Assembly (NCBI GenBank): GCA_035772735.1
Contig: JASDFA010000010.1
Span: 95,128,001 to 95,192,000 of the forward strand
DNA length: 64,000 nucleotides
Direction of reading: 5' to 3'
Source: Datura wrightii
Taxonomy: Eukaryota > Streptophyta > Magnoliopsida > Solanales > Solanaceae
Below, in pieces: positions 32,600-43,437 of the stretch (its first letter is position 1; each line of letters starts with the position of its first letter). The position numbers were made by a program, and so were the translations under genes. The notes beneath the pieces are model-generated. The model was not told where the DNA came from and searched no databases. It saw only the letters and a list, made by a program, of their open reading frames with translations.

Positions 32600-33950
32600 C
32601 TGCTACTACATTGGCTTTTCCCGGATGATACAGAATATCCACATCATAATCTTTTAATAGCTCCAACCAGCGACGTTGTCGCAAATTCAACTCCCTCTGA
32701 GTGAAGATATACTGTAGGCTCTTATGATCTGTGAAAATATCCACATGGACGCCATACAAGTAATGTCTCCATATCTTTAAGGCGTGGATCACTGCGGCTA
32801 ATTCCAGGTCATGGGTAGGGTAATTATTTTCGTGTTTCCTCAACCGTCTGGAAGCATATGCAATCACCTTACCATGTTGCATCAACACACAACCCAACCC
32901 AACGCATGATGTGTCGCAATACACTGAATAACCTTATGTACCTTCCGGCAATGCTAACACTGGGGCGAAGATTAATCTGTCTTTTAACTCCTGGAAGCTC
33001 TGCTCACATGTCTCTGTCTACTGAAACTTCACTTCTTTCTGCAACAGTTTCGTCAGAGGTGCCTCTATAGTAGAGAATCCCTCAAAAAATATCCTATAAT
33101 ATCCCGCTAACCCCAGAAAACTGCGAACTTCGGTCGGAGTGGTAGGCCTAGGCCAGGTTTTAACTGCTGCTATCTTCTGCGTGTCAGCATGTACACCAGC
33201 ATCCGACACAATATGCCCCAAGAAGGCTACTGAGTTCATCCAGAATTCACACTTGGAGAACTTAGCATATAATTGACGGTCCGTGAGAATCTAGAGCACT
33301 GTCCGTAAATGAGCCTGGTGATCTACTTCAGAGCGAGAATACACCAGAATATCATCAATAAGCACTATCACGAACAGGTCCAGGTATGGTCTGAAAATGC
33401 TATTCATCAAGTCCATGAATATTGCTGGGGCATTCGTCAACCCAAAGGACATAACTAGGAATTCAAAGTGTCCATATAGGGTCCTGAAAGCCATTTTGGG
33501 AACGTCTCTTTCACGAACTCGAACCTGATGATATCCAGACCGCAAGTCAATCTTGGAGAAATATCTGGCCCCCTGTAACTAATCAAACAAATCATCTATT
33601 CTGGGAAGCGGATACTTATTATTTACTGTAAATTTATTTAGCTGCCGGTAATCTACACATATGCGGAGCAAGCCATCCTTCTTCCTCACAAATAGAACTG
33701 GCGCACCCCACGGTGAAGTACTCGGCCTGATAAAGCCCTTGTCTAGCAAATCTTTCAGCTGCTCCTTTAACTCTTTGAGTTCAGCAGGAGCCATGCGATA
33801 CGGAGGAATTGATATAGGCTGAGTGTCTGGTAGCAAGTCAATTGCAAAATCAATCTCCCTTTCTGGGGGAATACCAGGAAACTCGTTTGAAAATACATCA
33901 GGGAATTCATTCACCACCGGAACAGACTGAAGTGTCGGAGATTCTACCCG
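32600..33950 (-). pseudogene. Reverse transcriptase and RNase H of copy E, nearly intact
   Basis: RT motifs on the minus strand: MAPAELKELKEQLKDLLDKGFI, SPWGAPVLFVRKKDG, MCVDYRQLN-type block (33790-33610), one stop, then IDLRSGYHQVRV, MSFGLTNAPAIF, and the catalytic LIDDILVYS (LIDD at 33362-33351), YAKFSKCEFW, FLGHIVSDAG. RNase H has YCDTS (Asp), HDLELAA (Glu) and FTDHKSLQYIF (Asp) in a 230-codon open stretch (32924-32232). Four stops interrupt it. Relative to B, 26 codons between VVADALS and LAVRIAD are missing in frame near 32596. Confidence 0.85.
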
Positions 33951-34440
33951 AACATCATGAACCCTGACTAGGAGGTAGATACATACCTTAGTTATCAATT
34001 TCCTCGCCTGAAGGTAGGAAATAAACCTACCTTTTGGCGTAGCTGTGCTTCCCTTCACTCTTGCACTGCCTCCCCTGGAAAGTGGAATCGGACCGTCTTG
34101 GTCCAACATTCTACATTAGCTTAACATGGAACCAACCAATCCATACCCATAATGGCATCGAAATCAATCATCTCTAACTGTACCAGATCTACTGTAGTGT
34201 GGCGATCAACAACCTCTACTGTACCCCCTCGATAAATTCTACTAGCTATAATGGAGTCACCGACGGGTGTAGATACTGAAAAGGGCTACTGTAATAACTC
34301 TTGTGCGACATTAAACATTTGAGCCACAAATGGGGTAATATATGACAGAGTGGACCCTGGATCAATCAGTACATAAGCAGGGCATGAACAGATAGTCATC
34401 ATACCTGTGACTACATCTGGAGACGCCCCTGAGTCCTGTC
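33951..34440 (-). pseudogene. Protease of copy E
   Basis: SPDVVTGMMTICSCPAYVL, then the catalytic IDPGSTLSYITPF (codons for DPGST at 34363-34349), one stop, FSVSTPVGDSIIASR, MIDFDAIMGMDWL, a frameshift near 34110, and the link GRFISYLQARKLI to RT. The catalytic Asp is kept; DPGS/AT is the usual form in this lineage. It would process Gag-Pol. Confidence 0.8.
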
Positions 34441-35281
34441 TTCCTCGTAATGCATAGGTACGGCTTGAGCCCGTACCTGAACTGGAGGCTCATGATCTAC
34501 CTCGGCCTCTACCTACTGAACCTGAGGGCCTACGCCCTACCGGGGCTGCTAGAGCTCGTGGCCCTGCGGATCCCCTATCCTGACTATCTATGCTCTCTTA
34601 TCCCCTGGCCGAATAATCTCTCATGCGGTGCCCCTCCTGCCCGCAAATATAACACCCTGAGGAGCCATATGTACAAGCTCTGATGTGAGGTCGACCGCAA
34701 TTAGGGCAGGGTGGGGTGTAAATCTACTCTGCTCTCCCCTTCTCTGCTGCGGGGAATCTACTGTTCGAGAACTACCACCAGACTCTGACTACCCTCGACG
34801 AGACAATCTACCTCGCTGCTGCTGCTGTGGTGGAGGTGGGGGTCTAGGGGGTCTGTCTGACAATCGGGGGCTGGGTCCTCTCTGAACCTCCCTCTGCATT
34901 CCATATGATCTGTCTCTGCAGCACTGTTCCTGATTTGTTTGTCTACCGCCCTGTTGCCGCTGTCTAAGGTCCTCAATGGTCTGGGCAAAGGCCTGTACTC
35001 GGGCAATATCCATATCTTCTCGTAACATAGCCATCATGCAAGCTTCAATATATTCCGGGTTCAAACCCATAATGAATCGGTGGACTGTGGATGGCATAGT
35101 GTCCACAAAAGCTGGAGCATAGCGGGCTAGGGAGTCAAATTGTAGGGCATATTCTCGTACACTCCTCGCCCTCTGCTCCAAATGCAAAAATTGATCCATC
35201 TGGGCCTGCCGGATCTCCCGTGGCAAATAACGGTCCAGGAAGGCCTCCGAGAAACTAGACCAGGTCGGAGGGGAAACATCT
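34441..35281 (-). pseudogene. gag of copy E, 3' part with Cys/His knuckles
   Basis: From 35268 down: VSPPTWSSFSEAFLDRYLPREI, then a 145-codon open stretch (35226-34789) with YALQFDSLARYAPAFVD, RFIMGLNPEYIEACMMAMLRED and VQAFAQTIEDL, the gag helices. A Gln/Pro/Arg-rich linker follows. After a frameshift are two knuckles: CPNCGRPHIRAC and CYICGQEGHRMRDY (34700-34612); the second has Tyr in place of the last Cys. The part before 35281 is separated by the solo LTR. Gag packages the RNA; the knuckles bind nucleic acid. Confidence 0.8.
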
Positions 35282-36718
35282 TGTTCGGTTGGTTTGTTGG
35301 GTGTTAAAAACTGACACGCAAGTGCACGTGGTCAAAAAAGTAGTAAGTGGCTTAAGTAAGCCAAGTATCGATCCAATGAGACTCTGGATAAGTAAAAATT
35401 GCTTAAGTATACTATATTCTATCTCACTTCTATATATGCTGACAACAACGTAACTAACAATTGTAAAGTTTGTTTTATAAATTATATACTACAACTACTA
35501 ACAATTATCTACTTTGAATTTAAACTATGGATATGAGCATGCCAAGGTTAAGAACATGTAATGAACTTGATTATAATCATAAATTGGTTAATCCCTTCTC
35601 CCAGTTGCTAGCCAAGAACAATAGCCAAGAGATTAAAACTCTCGTATTTAATCTCACTTAAGAATCATAAACCATCCGTCTACATTTCTGTGATCAAATG
35701 CAATTCATGACCTAGCAATACAATTCCGGTTCCTAAATTGACTAATACGGCTTTCAAGTATATTTCTATCAGGAAAGCATATCAAAACTCAATTTTCCCA
35801 AATCAAGTTAAGAACAATACACTATTAATTCACAACTTTCCAATTTCGTGCTCTCTCGAGTGAAATTGGACTTTTTAGATATGCATTAATGTCGGCCACA
35901 CACCAATGCAGTAGAAACAAGAATTAATAGAACAACATGGAAGAAGAAGATGAAAAACCATATAATTTAATAATCAAAATTCATCACAAATGTTCATAAC
36001 CTCAGCAAGGAAGGGAATTAGCCACTCATTTGTGGATTAATCATCCGAAAACAAGTGTTAATCATACAAACCATTGAGTGAAAGAAGAAAGAAGGAGAGA
36101 AAAAACCCTGAACTTTTCGTCCCTCAACTGCCTGTAACCCACGTCCTTGCTCCACCAAGTCTCAATTATGAAAAATAAACCTAAGTGTGCTATTTATAGT
36201 AGTAGGACTCTTTCCCGGAATAACAAGCAACGTGTCACGGAGTGCATCGCGGAGCACGGCCTCCGTGACATGCTACGGACGCGGAAGCCCTCTGGAAATC
36301 ACCCGAAATTGGCCTGGGCAGCACCCTGCCACGTTGGCAGCGTGTCATGCTACTTGGGCAGCACGTTGGCAGCCCTTGGTCGCGGAGGCCACCTGCCGTG
36401 GCACGTTGCCAATGCGCAAGTGGGCTGTTGTGAGCGGCCTGCCTGTCGTGGCACCTTGTCGACGCGCCGGTGGGCTGTTTTGTGCCTCCTCTTTGCCGAC
36501 GTTCGCGTGTTGATTCCTTTTCTGAGCCTCTACTTTACCAACTCATGGATTAGTTACTCAAAAGTCATCAAAACCTACAAAACAAAGGCTAATCATGTTG
36601 GTTAGCACATATCTTTAGTTCATCTAAAATTACATGAAAATGTATACGATAACTTAGATAAACAAGACTAATTTAAGTCGTAAAGCTTATCTCGGGCATA
36701 TATTTTTGCCCGTGATCA
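35282..36718 (-). mobile_element. Solo LTR of an unidentified LTR retrotransposon
   Basis: A 1437-bp insertion in the E gag with TG/CA ends (minus strand TGATCACGGGC...CCGAACA) and a perfect 5-bp duplication CATCT (35277-35281 and 36719-36723). Removing it joins the gag text WERSRGRD to VSPPTW in a sensible way. It has no internal coding region and no second copy of its ends, so a solo LTR is the best reading. The orientation is chosen from a TATA box on the minus strand (CTATAAATAG, 36190-36199). Upstream of it, GTGTCACGGAG inverted repeats recall those of copies C and E, although the rest of the LTR is unlike theirs. A hairpin CGGGC...GCCCG lies near its start (36693-36712). Confidence 0.7.
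36231..36272 (-). promoter_or_regulatory. GTGTCACGGAG inverted repeat in the solo LTR
   Basis: Arms CGTGTCACGGAG (36231-36242) and CTCCGTGACATG (36261-36272) pair with one mismatch, which is a CpG-to-TpG change. The module ends 31 bp from the TATA box. Related text (GTCGCGGAGGCCACC, GCCACGTTGGCAGCGTG) continues to about 36460. Confidence 0.6.
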
Positions 36719-37238
36719 CATCTCTCCCTCGAGACCTTTCCCAACTCTCGTACCATAATACAGCTATGTCCCACAACCGAAACACTACCAGCTCAACTGA
36801 TTCTATAGGGGTCACATGCATAACCCAGAAAATTCTCTGTATCTGATCTAGGAAATCCTGGGGGTCCTCTGCTTGATCTGACCCAGTGAACTGTGGGGGA
36901 CCTCGTGCCAAAAACTCCCTGACCCTAGAACTACCTGACCCACCTGAAGGCTCTGCTGCTACAGGTGGCACTGGCTGGCACTGTGCGGCCATCATTTGTG
37001 CCAACATAACCACTGCTCCGAACTTCTTGGTCTGATGACGAAGGTACAGGAGCTATCGGAGGTGGTGTCGTGCCCAACGGCTCCTGATTGAGGGGGACTG
37101 CTGAGAGGGCTGTGATGAAGCCTCTATATCGCCCTCATATCGGGCTGACTCTGAACGGAACTGAGGCATCCTGCTGGTGCCTTCTCCTGCTGCTGTGTCT
37201 AATCTTCTACCGGTAGCAGGGTGACGCTGGTCTGCCAT
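36719..37238 (-). pseudogene. gag of copy E, 5' part
   Basis: The start codon is at 37238 (MADQRHPATGRRLDTA), chosen because the same N-terminus is preserved in the B and C stubs. The text continues with Ser/Gln-rich sequence to about 37053. After a shift it reads VMLAQMMAAQCQPV, REFLARGPPQFTGSDQAEDPQDFLDQIQRIF and DIAVLWYESWERSRGRD (37013-36730). This is the N-terminal half of the retrotransposon gag domain. It is broken by the solo LTR at 36718. Confidence 0.8.
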
Positions 37239-37452
37239 TCTTATCTGTAGACAAAGAATGTGATAAGTTTTAGGGACCAATCCTATACTGTACCGCTCTA
37301 TAGCACGATTGAATGAGAAAAAAGAGTAACCATCCTATCATGCCTCGCAGCCTCCTGCCTATAGTATGTGGAGGACAACACATCCATAGACAAGACTCTA
37401 CTTAGCACGGCTTGCAGACTCCCTGGGGCACGACCTGCTCTGATACCAAGTT
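37239..37452 (-). promoter_or_regulatory. Leader and primer-binding site of copy E
   Basis: Minus-strand TGGTATCAGAGCAGGT (37448-37433) is an exact iMet-type primer site four bases inside the 5' LTR. The leader to the gag ATG matches those of B and C ('atggatgtgttgt..ccaca'). Confidence 0.88.
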
Positions 37453-40005
37453 TGTCACGCCCCACCTTGGGGGTATCACTAGCACCTGATGCCCTAGTAG
37501 GACTTAGACTGCTAACTGGTGAGCCTAATCACATCTGGTGCCTGGCTAGCTCTAACTCAGATTTCTGGAAACAACGGGCTATATAACGGCTGTAAACATA
37601 GCCTCCGATCAACTGGGCCTATAGCCACCTTTATAAAACTTCAGCTAACAAGAAACATACTTACAAAGGGGGAAACCTATGCGGGCCGACAAGGCCACCA
37701 TGTTGTCTAATTATCTGTAACTCAACGATAGAATAATGAATAACTACGTGACCGACAAGGTCACCACTACTATCAGACTATGGCCCCACACGGCCAACAT
37801 AATCAACAATGCTAAACAGCTAAACAAAATGCACGGCCTCACACGACCGGCACAACTAACCACAGGGAAATATATACAGACTGCAAGCCTCTAGGAATAC
37901 TGATAAGATGGTCGGGACAGGGGCCTGACCTACCCGAACTATACAACAAAAGAAAATGAAATACACCTCTGAATATCAAGCTCCAGATAACAGGAGCTGA
38001 TGACTCTGCGCTAGCTAGGATCACCAGGGATCGGCTCCTCGTCTATGAGTACCTGCAGGAAAGTAATGCAGCGCCCCAAACGGGCATCAGTACTACTGGT
38101 ACCGAGTATGCAAAGCAAACTGAACATAACTGAATACAAATATCATAACTAACAATTCTGAATAGTAGGAGATAACTGAATCTGTAAGAACTGATATGAA
38201 TTGAATCAGACTTTCTGTGCTGTGGTAGGGCAGGAGCGTACCTGTAGACGCGGCGGCCTATTGTCCATTAACTAATATATAGAACATAAATACATATATA
38301 TATAGCAATCAAGAGCCAATACCAACCCCCATAAGCCGGATGGCACCAAGCAGGAAAACAATCTATATACCCCTACCCGGGTCAAAACCAGTAAAAATAA
38401 GTCACTCCACTCATCTGCTAACTACGAGCACCTCTGTCGGCCCCCTGGGTCTCCAGCTCGAGCCATAGCCTCCTATATAAATAACTGTGTCTGAGTCCGA
38501 AGGACTCCTACACTATATCTGTAACTGTAGCTGTATCTGAATCTGTTCCGTGGGCACTTGCGCACAACAGGGCTATATGTACTAAAATGCTGATCAGCCT
38601 GATATGGGGAAAGCTTCATCCCATCTTCGTCCAAACTGGGGATGGAATGCCACTCCTTGGAGTGACGTAAACCCACCCGCTCAGTGGGCGACACAGTTAC
38701 CAACCTAGGGGCGGCGAGGACGCTCAAAAGGGTGTCCTCACGACATAACCAAGTCTCAACAAACAATAAGCACATAAATAGCAAGCATGTTTAAACTAAA
38801 AAATACTATCTAAATTCTGATTTCTTATTCTGATCTCTTTCTGTATTTTAATGATTTTCATACTGCTTTATGCTGAATCTGTGATCTTTATCTAACTGCA
38901 TGGCTAATCTGTAGCCACGATACTATCTAACTGTATGGCTATACTGTAGCCAAGATATCATCTGTCTGTATGGCTAATCTCTAGCCAAGATACTATCTGG
39001 TTGTCTGATTTTACTTTACTAACTCTTATTCTGAATATCTGTCATATTATTCTAGAAACATGCTTGCTAATCACATACTGGGCCATACCGAGTCTGGAAT
39101 GCTAACTTGCCATTTTGGCACATGCTTTACTAACTTTCGGACTGAGTACGATATAACAACACAAACCAGATTTACTGAACTTGCACAATACTCAATATTC
39201 AACTCCGGAAATTCTACTACGGAGTTTACTATGCTATACAAGGCTAAAACTACTAACTTGTCGAAGAAACTATCTTTACATACCTTAACCTCGGTTTATC
39301 TGACTAACGGATGAAACTCGGTCAGTACTCCAGCTATTTCTCCCAACTGCATTTACATATATGTCAATTAGGACTAAATACACCAATATTCTGAAAGAAA
39401 ACGTCCCTTCCGATATATTTATAGCCTAAACTTTGGCCTATCAAAAGACGATCAAAAACTTGCTATTTCTCAAAAGTCCAGAAGGGATAAATACTCCCTT
39501 TAGAGATAGGAGTATATTGACATTAATTTGGAGCAATTCCATTTACCTTAGTTCGGTAGCACGACGATTCGCCGGCCGAATTTCGCGAAACTAAATCTGT
39601 ATGAATGCTCCTCACTGCTTAATACCTCGGTATATGGAGTTAATTTAAGTTTGGACCGCATTTGACGGCATAATCGAGCAATAATTTAATAGTACTTTCG
39701 CACCCTCTCTATTTTCTCACGAGTTTTGGAAATTATTTGATATCATAATGAAATGAACCGAAGTGGAGGCTCTATATACTTGGGCCTGGACAGGGCCAAC
39801 GTGTCACAGAGCCAACACGGAGGCTCCACCTCTGTGACATGTTGCCATCGCGGAGGGGCTCTGCCCCGTCTCCTTCTGCGATGGTTCGACAGGTTTCTTG
39901 TCTGGTCTTTCCCCGGGCCTTTTTATAGCATGTATGGCTTTCAAATACTCTTAACCAACACGCGAATAGGCAATCTATGTGTTGGGAATTTTACGAGGTA
40001 TAACA
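37453..40005 (-). repeat. 5' LTR of copy E
   Basis: On the minus strand it starts TGTTATACC (40005) and ends GGCGTGACA (37453). It is colinear with 28270-30820 over its full length (2553 against 2551 bp). In the hairpin stretch about 13 of 150 bases differ by hand count, mostly transitions at CpG. It includes the same 50-bp 'gtatggcta..gtagccaagat' repeats (38895-38990). Confidence 0.88.
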
Positions 40006-40516
40006 GGTAAAGCTTATCAGAAAACGCCTACTGACTGCTTAGAGCTACCAGAAATCGTATGCTGATGTGCGGCGCAGAATCTTGGAATTTAATGTGAATG
40101 ACTGGGTATTCTTGAAAATCTCTCCAATGAAAGGGGTGATGAGATTCAGCAAGAAAGGCAAGCTCAGCCCGAGATTTGTTGGGCCTTATCAGATTCACCA
40201 AAGAATAGGCCAAGTGGCATACGAGTTGAACTTACCTCCAGAAGTAGAGTCTGTTCACCTAGTTTTCCACATGTCCATGCTGAGGAAGTATATAGGAGAC
40301 TCCTCTAGAGTTGTCCCAGTTCAGGATTTCCAGGTTACGGAGGAGCTGGCTTATGAAGAGGTTCCAGTAACCATATTGGACAGGCAGATTCACAGGTTGA
40401 GAACTAAAGATGTTTCTTCTATCAAGGTGTTATGGCCCAACAGGAACCGAGAGGAAATGACTTGGGAAGCAGAGGATGATATGAAAGTCAGATATCCTCA
40501 GTTACTTCAAACTTAA
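40006..40516 (+). pseudogene. Integrase C-terminus and chromodomain of copy B
   Basis: Continuation of B after insertion E. GGTAA is the duplicated target; KLIRKRL-type text then leads into a 149-codon open stretch (40067-40516, ends TAA). It contains WVFLKISPMKGVMRF, SPRFVGPYQIHQRIG, VHLVFHMSMLRKYIG, then the chromodomain HRLRTKDVSSIKVLWPN, EEMTWEAEDD and RYPQLL. This is the best preserved chromodomain in the window. The stop directly after it marks the end of pol. Confidence 0.85.
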
Positions 40517-40785
40517 TCAACCAGAGGTATGTTAGTATTGTTATTTTATGAATTGCCTTATATTATGTGTATAAATGAGATAGTTCACTCTAGGCTACTG
40601 CGTGATGATAGCTATAGTATTGTGTGGAGTACCTGTATTGGACTTTTCTGCGTTTCAGGAATTTTGAGATAGTCCATGTTACAGGGGAAACACAGCAAAA
40701 ATTTTTTTTAGAATAAGTCGAGTATGTTGAGATTCCCGCGAGCAAAAGTTCACATTCGAGGACGAATGTTCTTAAGGGGGGAGAA
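40517..40785 (+). promoter_or_regulatory. 3' UTR, pre-PPT hairpin and PPT of copy B
   Basis: The inverted repeat ACATTCG-AGGA-CGAATGT is perfect at 40752-40769. It is followed by TCTT and the polypurine tract AAGGGGGGAGAA (40774-40785), which abuts the LTR. The rest is non-coding. Confidence 0.85.
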
Positions 40786-43103
40786 TGTTAAACCCCATAA
40801 ATTCTTGACATTTGGATGGCCTATTCACATGTTTGTTAAGAGTTTTAGAATGCCACACATGCTAGAAAAAGGCCCGTGGAAAGACCGGACAAGCACCACG
40901 TCGAACCATCGCAAGAGGTGGCTGGGCAGAACCCCTCCGCGATGGCCAACGTGTCAGGGAGGGCTCACCTCCGTGATGGCCAACGTGCCCCAGAGGTGAG
41001 GTTTAGGCCCAAATATATAAAGCCCCACTTCGGTTTTTTGAGATAATTATCAGTAATTTCTAGAGAGCAACCAGAAAACAGAGGGAACGAAGAGTTTCCT
41101 TGAAATTCTTTCCATTTGTGCCTTTAAACATAGCCCAAAATCAAAATAATCTCGGGTACTTAAGTATTAAGCTGCAGGGAGCATTCCTATGGAGTTAGTT
41201 TTGTGAAATTCAGTTGGAGAATTGTCGTCCTACCGAGATAAGGTAAGTGGAATTGCTCCAAATTAGTGTCAATATACTCCTAGCCCTAAAGTGAGTATTT
41301 CTCCCTTCTGGACTTCCGAGAAATAGCGAGTTTTCGACTATTTTTCAATAAGTCAAAGTTTGGGCAATATATATATTCAAAGTAGTGTTTTCTTCCAGAA
41401 TATTGATGAATTTAGTTTTACTTGCTATGAATATATATGCAGTTGGAAGAAATAGCTGGATATTGGCCGAGTTACACCAGTTAGTCAAGAAGTCGGCAAC
41501 TGAGGTATGTAAAGCTAGTTTCTTCGGCAAGTTAGTAATTCTAGCATAGTAAAATAGAGTAAGTTCCAGAAGAAAGTTTTAGAAGCCGAGTATTATGCCT
41601 ATTGTGAATTCAGTAAGTATGTCTGAGTTATTATACCATATGCAGAATAAAAGTTAGTAAATTAGTATCAGATAGCGAGATATTATTCCAGACTCAGTAT
41701 AACTTAGTATCAGATTCAGTTTAATTCAGCGATAGATTCGGAGTAGAATATCAGAACATGGACAGTATTATCAGATTTAATGTATATTTTATATGTGATT
41801 ATTGTTGTTTGTAGAGACCTGATTGTTCTATATTGGGCACCCTTAGAGTTCCTCGCCGCCCCAGAGTTAATAGCTATGTGGACTCGCCCTCCAGAGGGTG
41901 AGGATACGACACTCCAAGGAGTCGCATGTCGTCCGCCAGAGGACGAAGATGGGATGCAACATTCCCCATAGCAGGCTGATAAGCATTATAGCATACCCCT
42001 GTCAAGCGCTTGCGCCCAGGGCACAGATTATAAATTACAGATCACAGATCTCAGATTATAGTTTACAGGAGTCCTCCAGACTCAGATACAGCTATAGTCA
42101 GGGGCCTAGAGAGCCCAAGTTGCATACCCAGAGGGCCGACGGGATGCTCATAGTTACTAGATGAGTGGAGTGAACTGTTATTTTTGGATGGCAATCCGGG
42201 TAGGGGTATATAGATTGCATGTTGATTGGTACCTTCCGGCTTATGGGGGCTGGTATAGGTTCTCGTATGCTATATGTGTTATTTATAAAATTGATAGCTA
42301 GCAGGATGCCGCATTGACACATATGATTCTCACCTTCTCTCAAGTACAGTTAAGATTAGTTTAGATTCTACCATCCCAGACAGTCTTAGCCATCTTCTAT
42401 TATTTAGTAACTATCAGTATTACTGTCTATTTTCAATTATGTTTGGTTATTGCTTTGCATACTCGGCACCAGTGGTACTGATGCCCGTTTGGGGGCGCTG
42501 CATTACTTCCCTACAGGTACTCATAGACAAGGAGCGGATCCCTCGTTATTCCATCCAGCACAGAGTCATCAACTCCTATCGTTCAGAGCTTGACAGCTAG
42601 AGGTTTATTCCTTTTCTTTTGTTGTACAGTACAGGTAGGTCAGGGCCCTGTCTCGACCATCTTATCATTATTCTTAGAGCCTTGCAGATTGCATATTCCC
42701 TGTGGTTAGTTGTACTGGTCGTGTGAGGCCATATCTATGTTTTAGTTTATTTATGATGGCTGTATGGGGCCTTATTTAGTTAATAGTTGGTGACCTTTCC
42801 GGTCACAGAGTAGTTTAGCATTTGATTCAGCATTTCAGTGAAACTAGTCAGCATGGTGGCCTTGTCGGACGGCATAGGTTCCTTTATACTACTGTGGTTC
42901 TAGTCAGCTGTTGTTTTCATACAGGAGGCTATAGGCCTAGTCGATCGGAGGCTGTATTTACAGCGGTTATATAGCCCGTTTGTTCCATGAATCCAGAGTT
43001 AGAGCCAGCCTGGCACCAGAAGTGCTTAGGCTCAGTAGTCCAGCAGTCCAGGTCTTAGTACGGCACCAGGTGCCATTCATGCCTCCCAAGGCAGGGCATG
43101 ACA
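40786..43103 (+). repeat. 3' LTR of copy B
   Basis: It starts TGTTAAACCCC and ends GCATGACA, followed by GCCAA. TATA box TATATAAAG near 41016. It is colinear with 21783-24068. Confidence 0.87.
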
Positions 43104-43437
43104 GCCAAATTCCAGGCCCAGGACCAACGACTGGTCCCAAAATGTGTTGGTGTCAACCAATAACTCGTTGTGTGATCTATTGGTCCCTGTCGGGAAGTTT
43201 TCCAAATTTTCTTTCAGGGGTATTTTGATAACTTCCCAACTTTTTAATCCTTAAACTACATCGTTTTGGGCATGTTTAGGAGAGAATGAAAGGAATGCTT
43301 GACTTATTCCTCTCATTCCTTTGTCAACACTCAGACTCAGTACGAAGAAGTTACAGCCAGGCTTCTCAGGGAAAAGCTAGGGAATTCAATTTTCTCCTCA
43401 ATTTCTCAAGGATTTTGTCAAGAAACTTCCACTAGTT
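43104..43437 (+). repeat. 3' LTR of copy A, second piece
   Basis: It continues A after B: GCCAAATTCCAGGCCC aligns with 3309-3324 of the 5' LTR and runs on to 'gattttgtcaagaaacttccactag' (3618-3642 in the 5' LTR). It ends with TAGTT, the left target duplication of F. Confidence 0.85.

Larger units (their letters stand above)
28270..40005 (-). mobile_element. Copy E: most complete Del/Tekay-like chromovirus in the window
   Basis: It is inserted in the integrase of B with duplication GATAA (28265-28269) and GGTAA (40006-40010), one mismatch. The 5' LTR is 37453-40005 and the 3' LTR 28270-30820; the primer site and polypurine tract are in place. All domains of a full element are present on the minus strand: gag with two Cys/His knuckles, protease, RT, RNase H, integrase and chromodomain. 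Roughly ten stops or frameshifts, one 78-bp in-frame deletion and a solo LTR in gag disable it. Total 11,736 bp, about 10.3 kb without the solo LTR. Confidence 0.88.
21783..43103 (+). mobile_element. Copy B: defective Del/Tekay-like element carrying unknown 2.4-kb core, split by E
   Basis: The LTRs are 21783-24068 and 40786-43103, with a target duplication TCCAA/GCCAA (one mismatch). Inside are an iMet primer site, a leader and about 20 gag codons, and then 24420-26800 with no recognisable domain. After that come the 3' end of RT, part of RNase H, and integrase with chromodomain, interrupted by E at 28269/40006. The same layout recurs in copy C. The LTRs differ at roughly 20 of the first 145 positions by hand count. 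Without E it would be about 9.6 kb. Confidence 0.85.

Noticed and set aside
36147..36605. 152- and 108-codon ORFs in the solo LTR
   Set aside because: GC-rich inverted repeats upstream of a TATA box open these frames by chance; no domain is seen.
36692..36718. Helitron-like 3' end (hairpin near the terminus) for the insertion in E gag
   Set aside because: An exact 5-bp target duplication with TG/CA ends fits an LTR; Helitrons make no target duplication.
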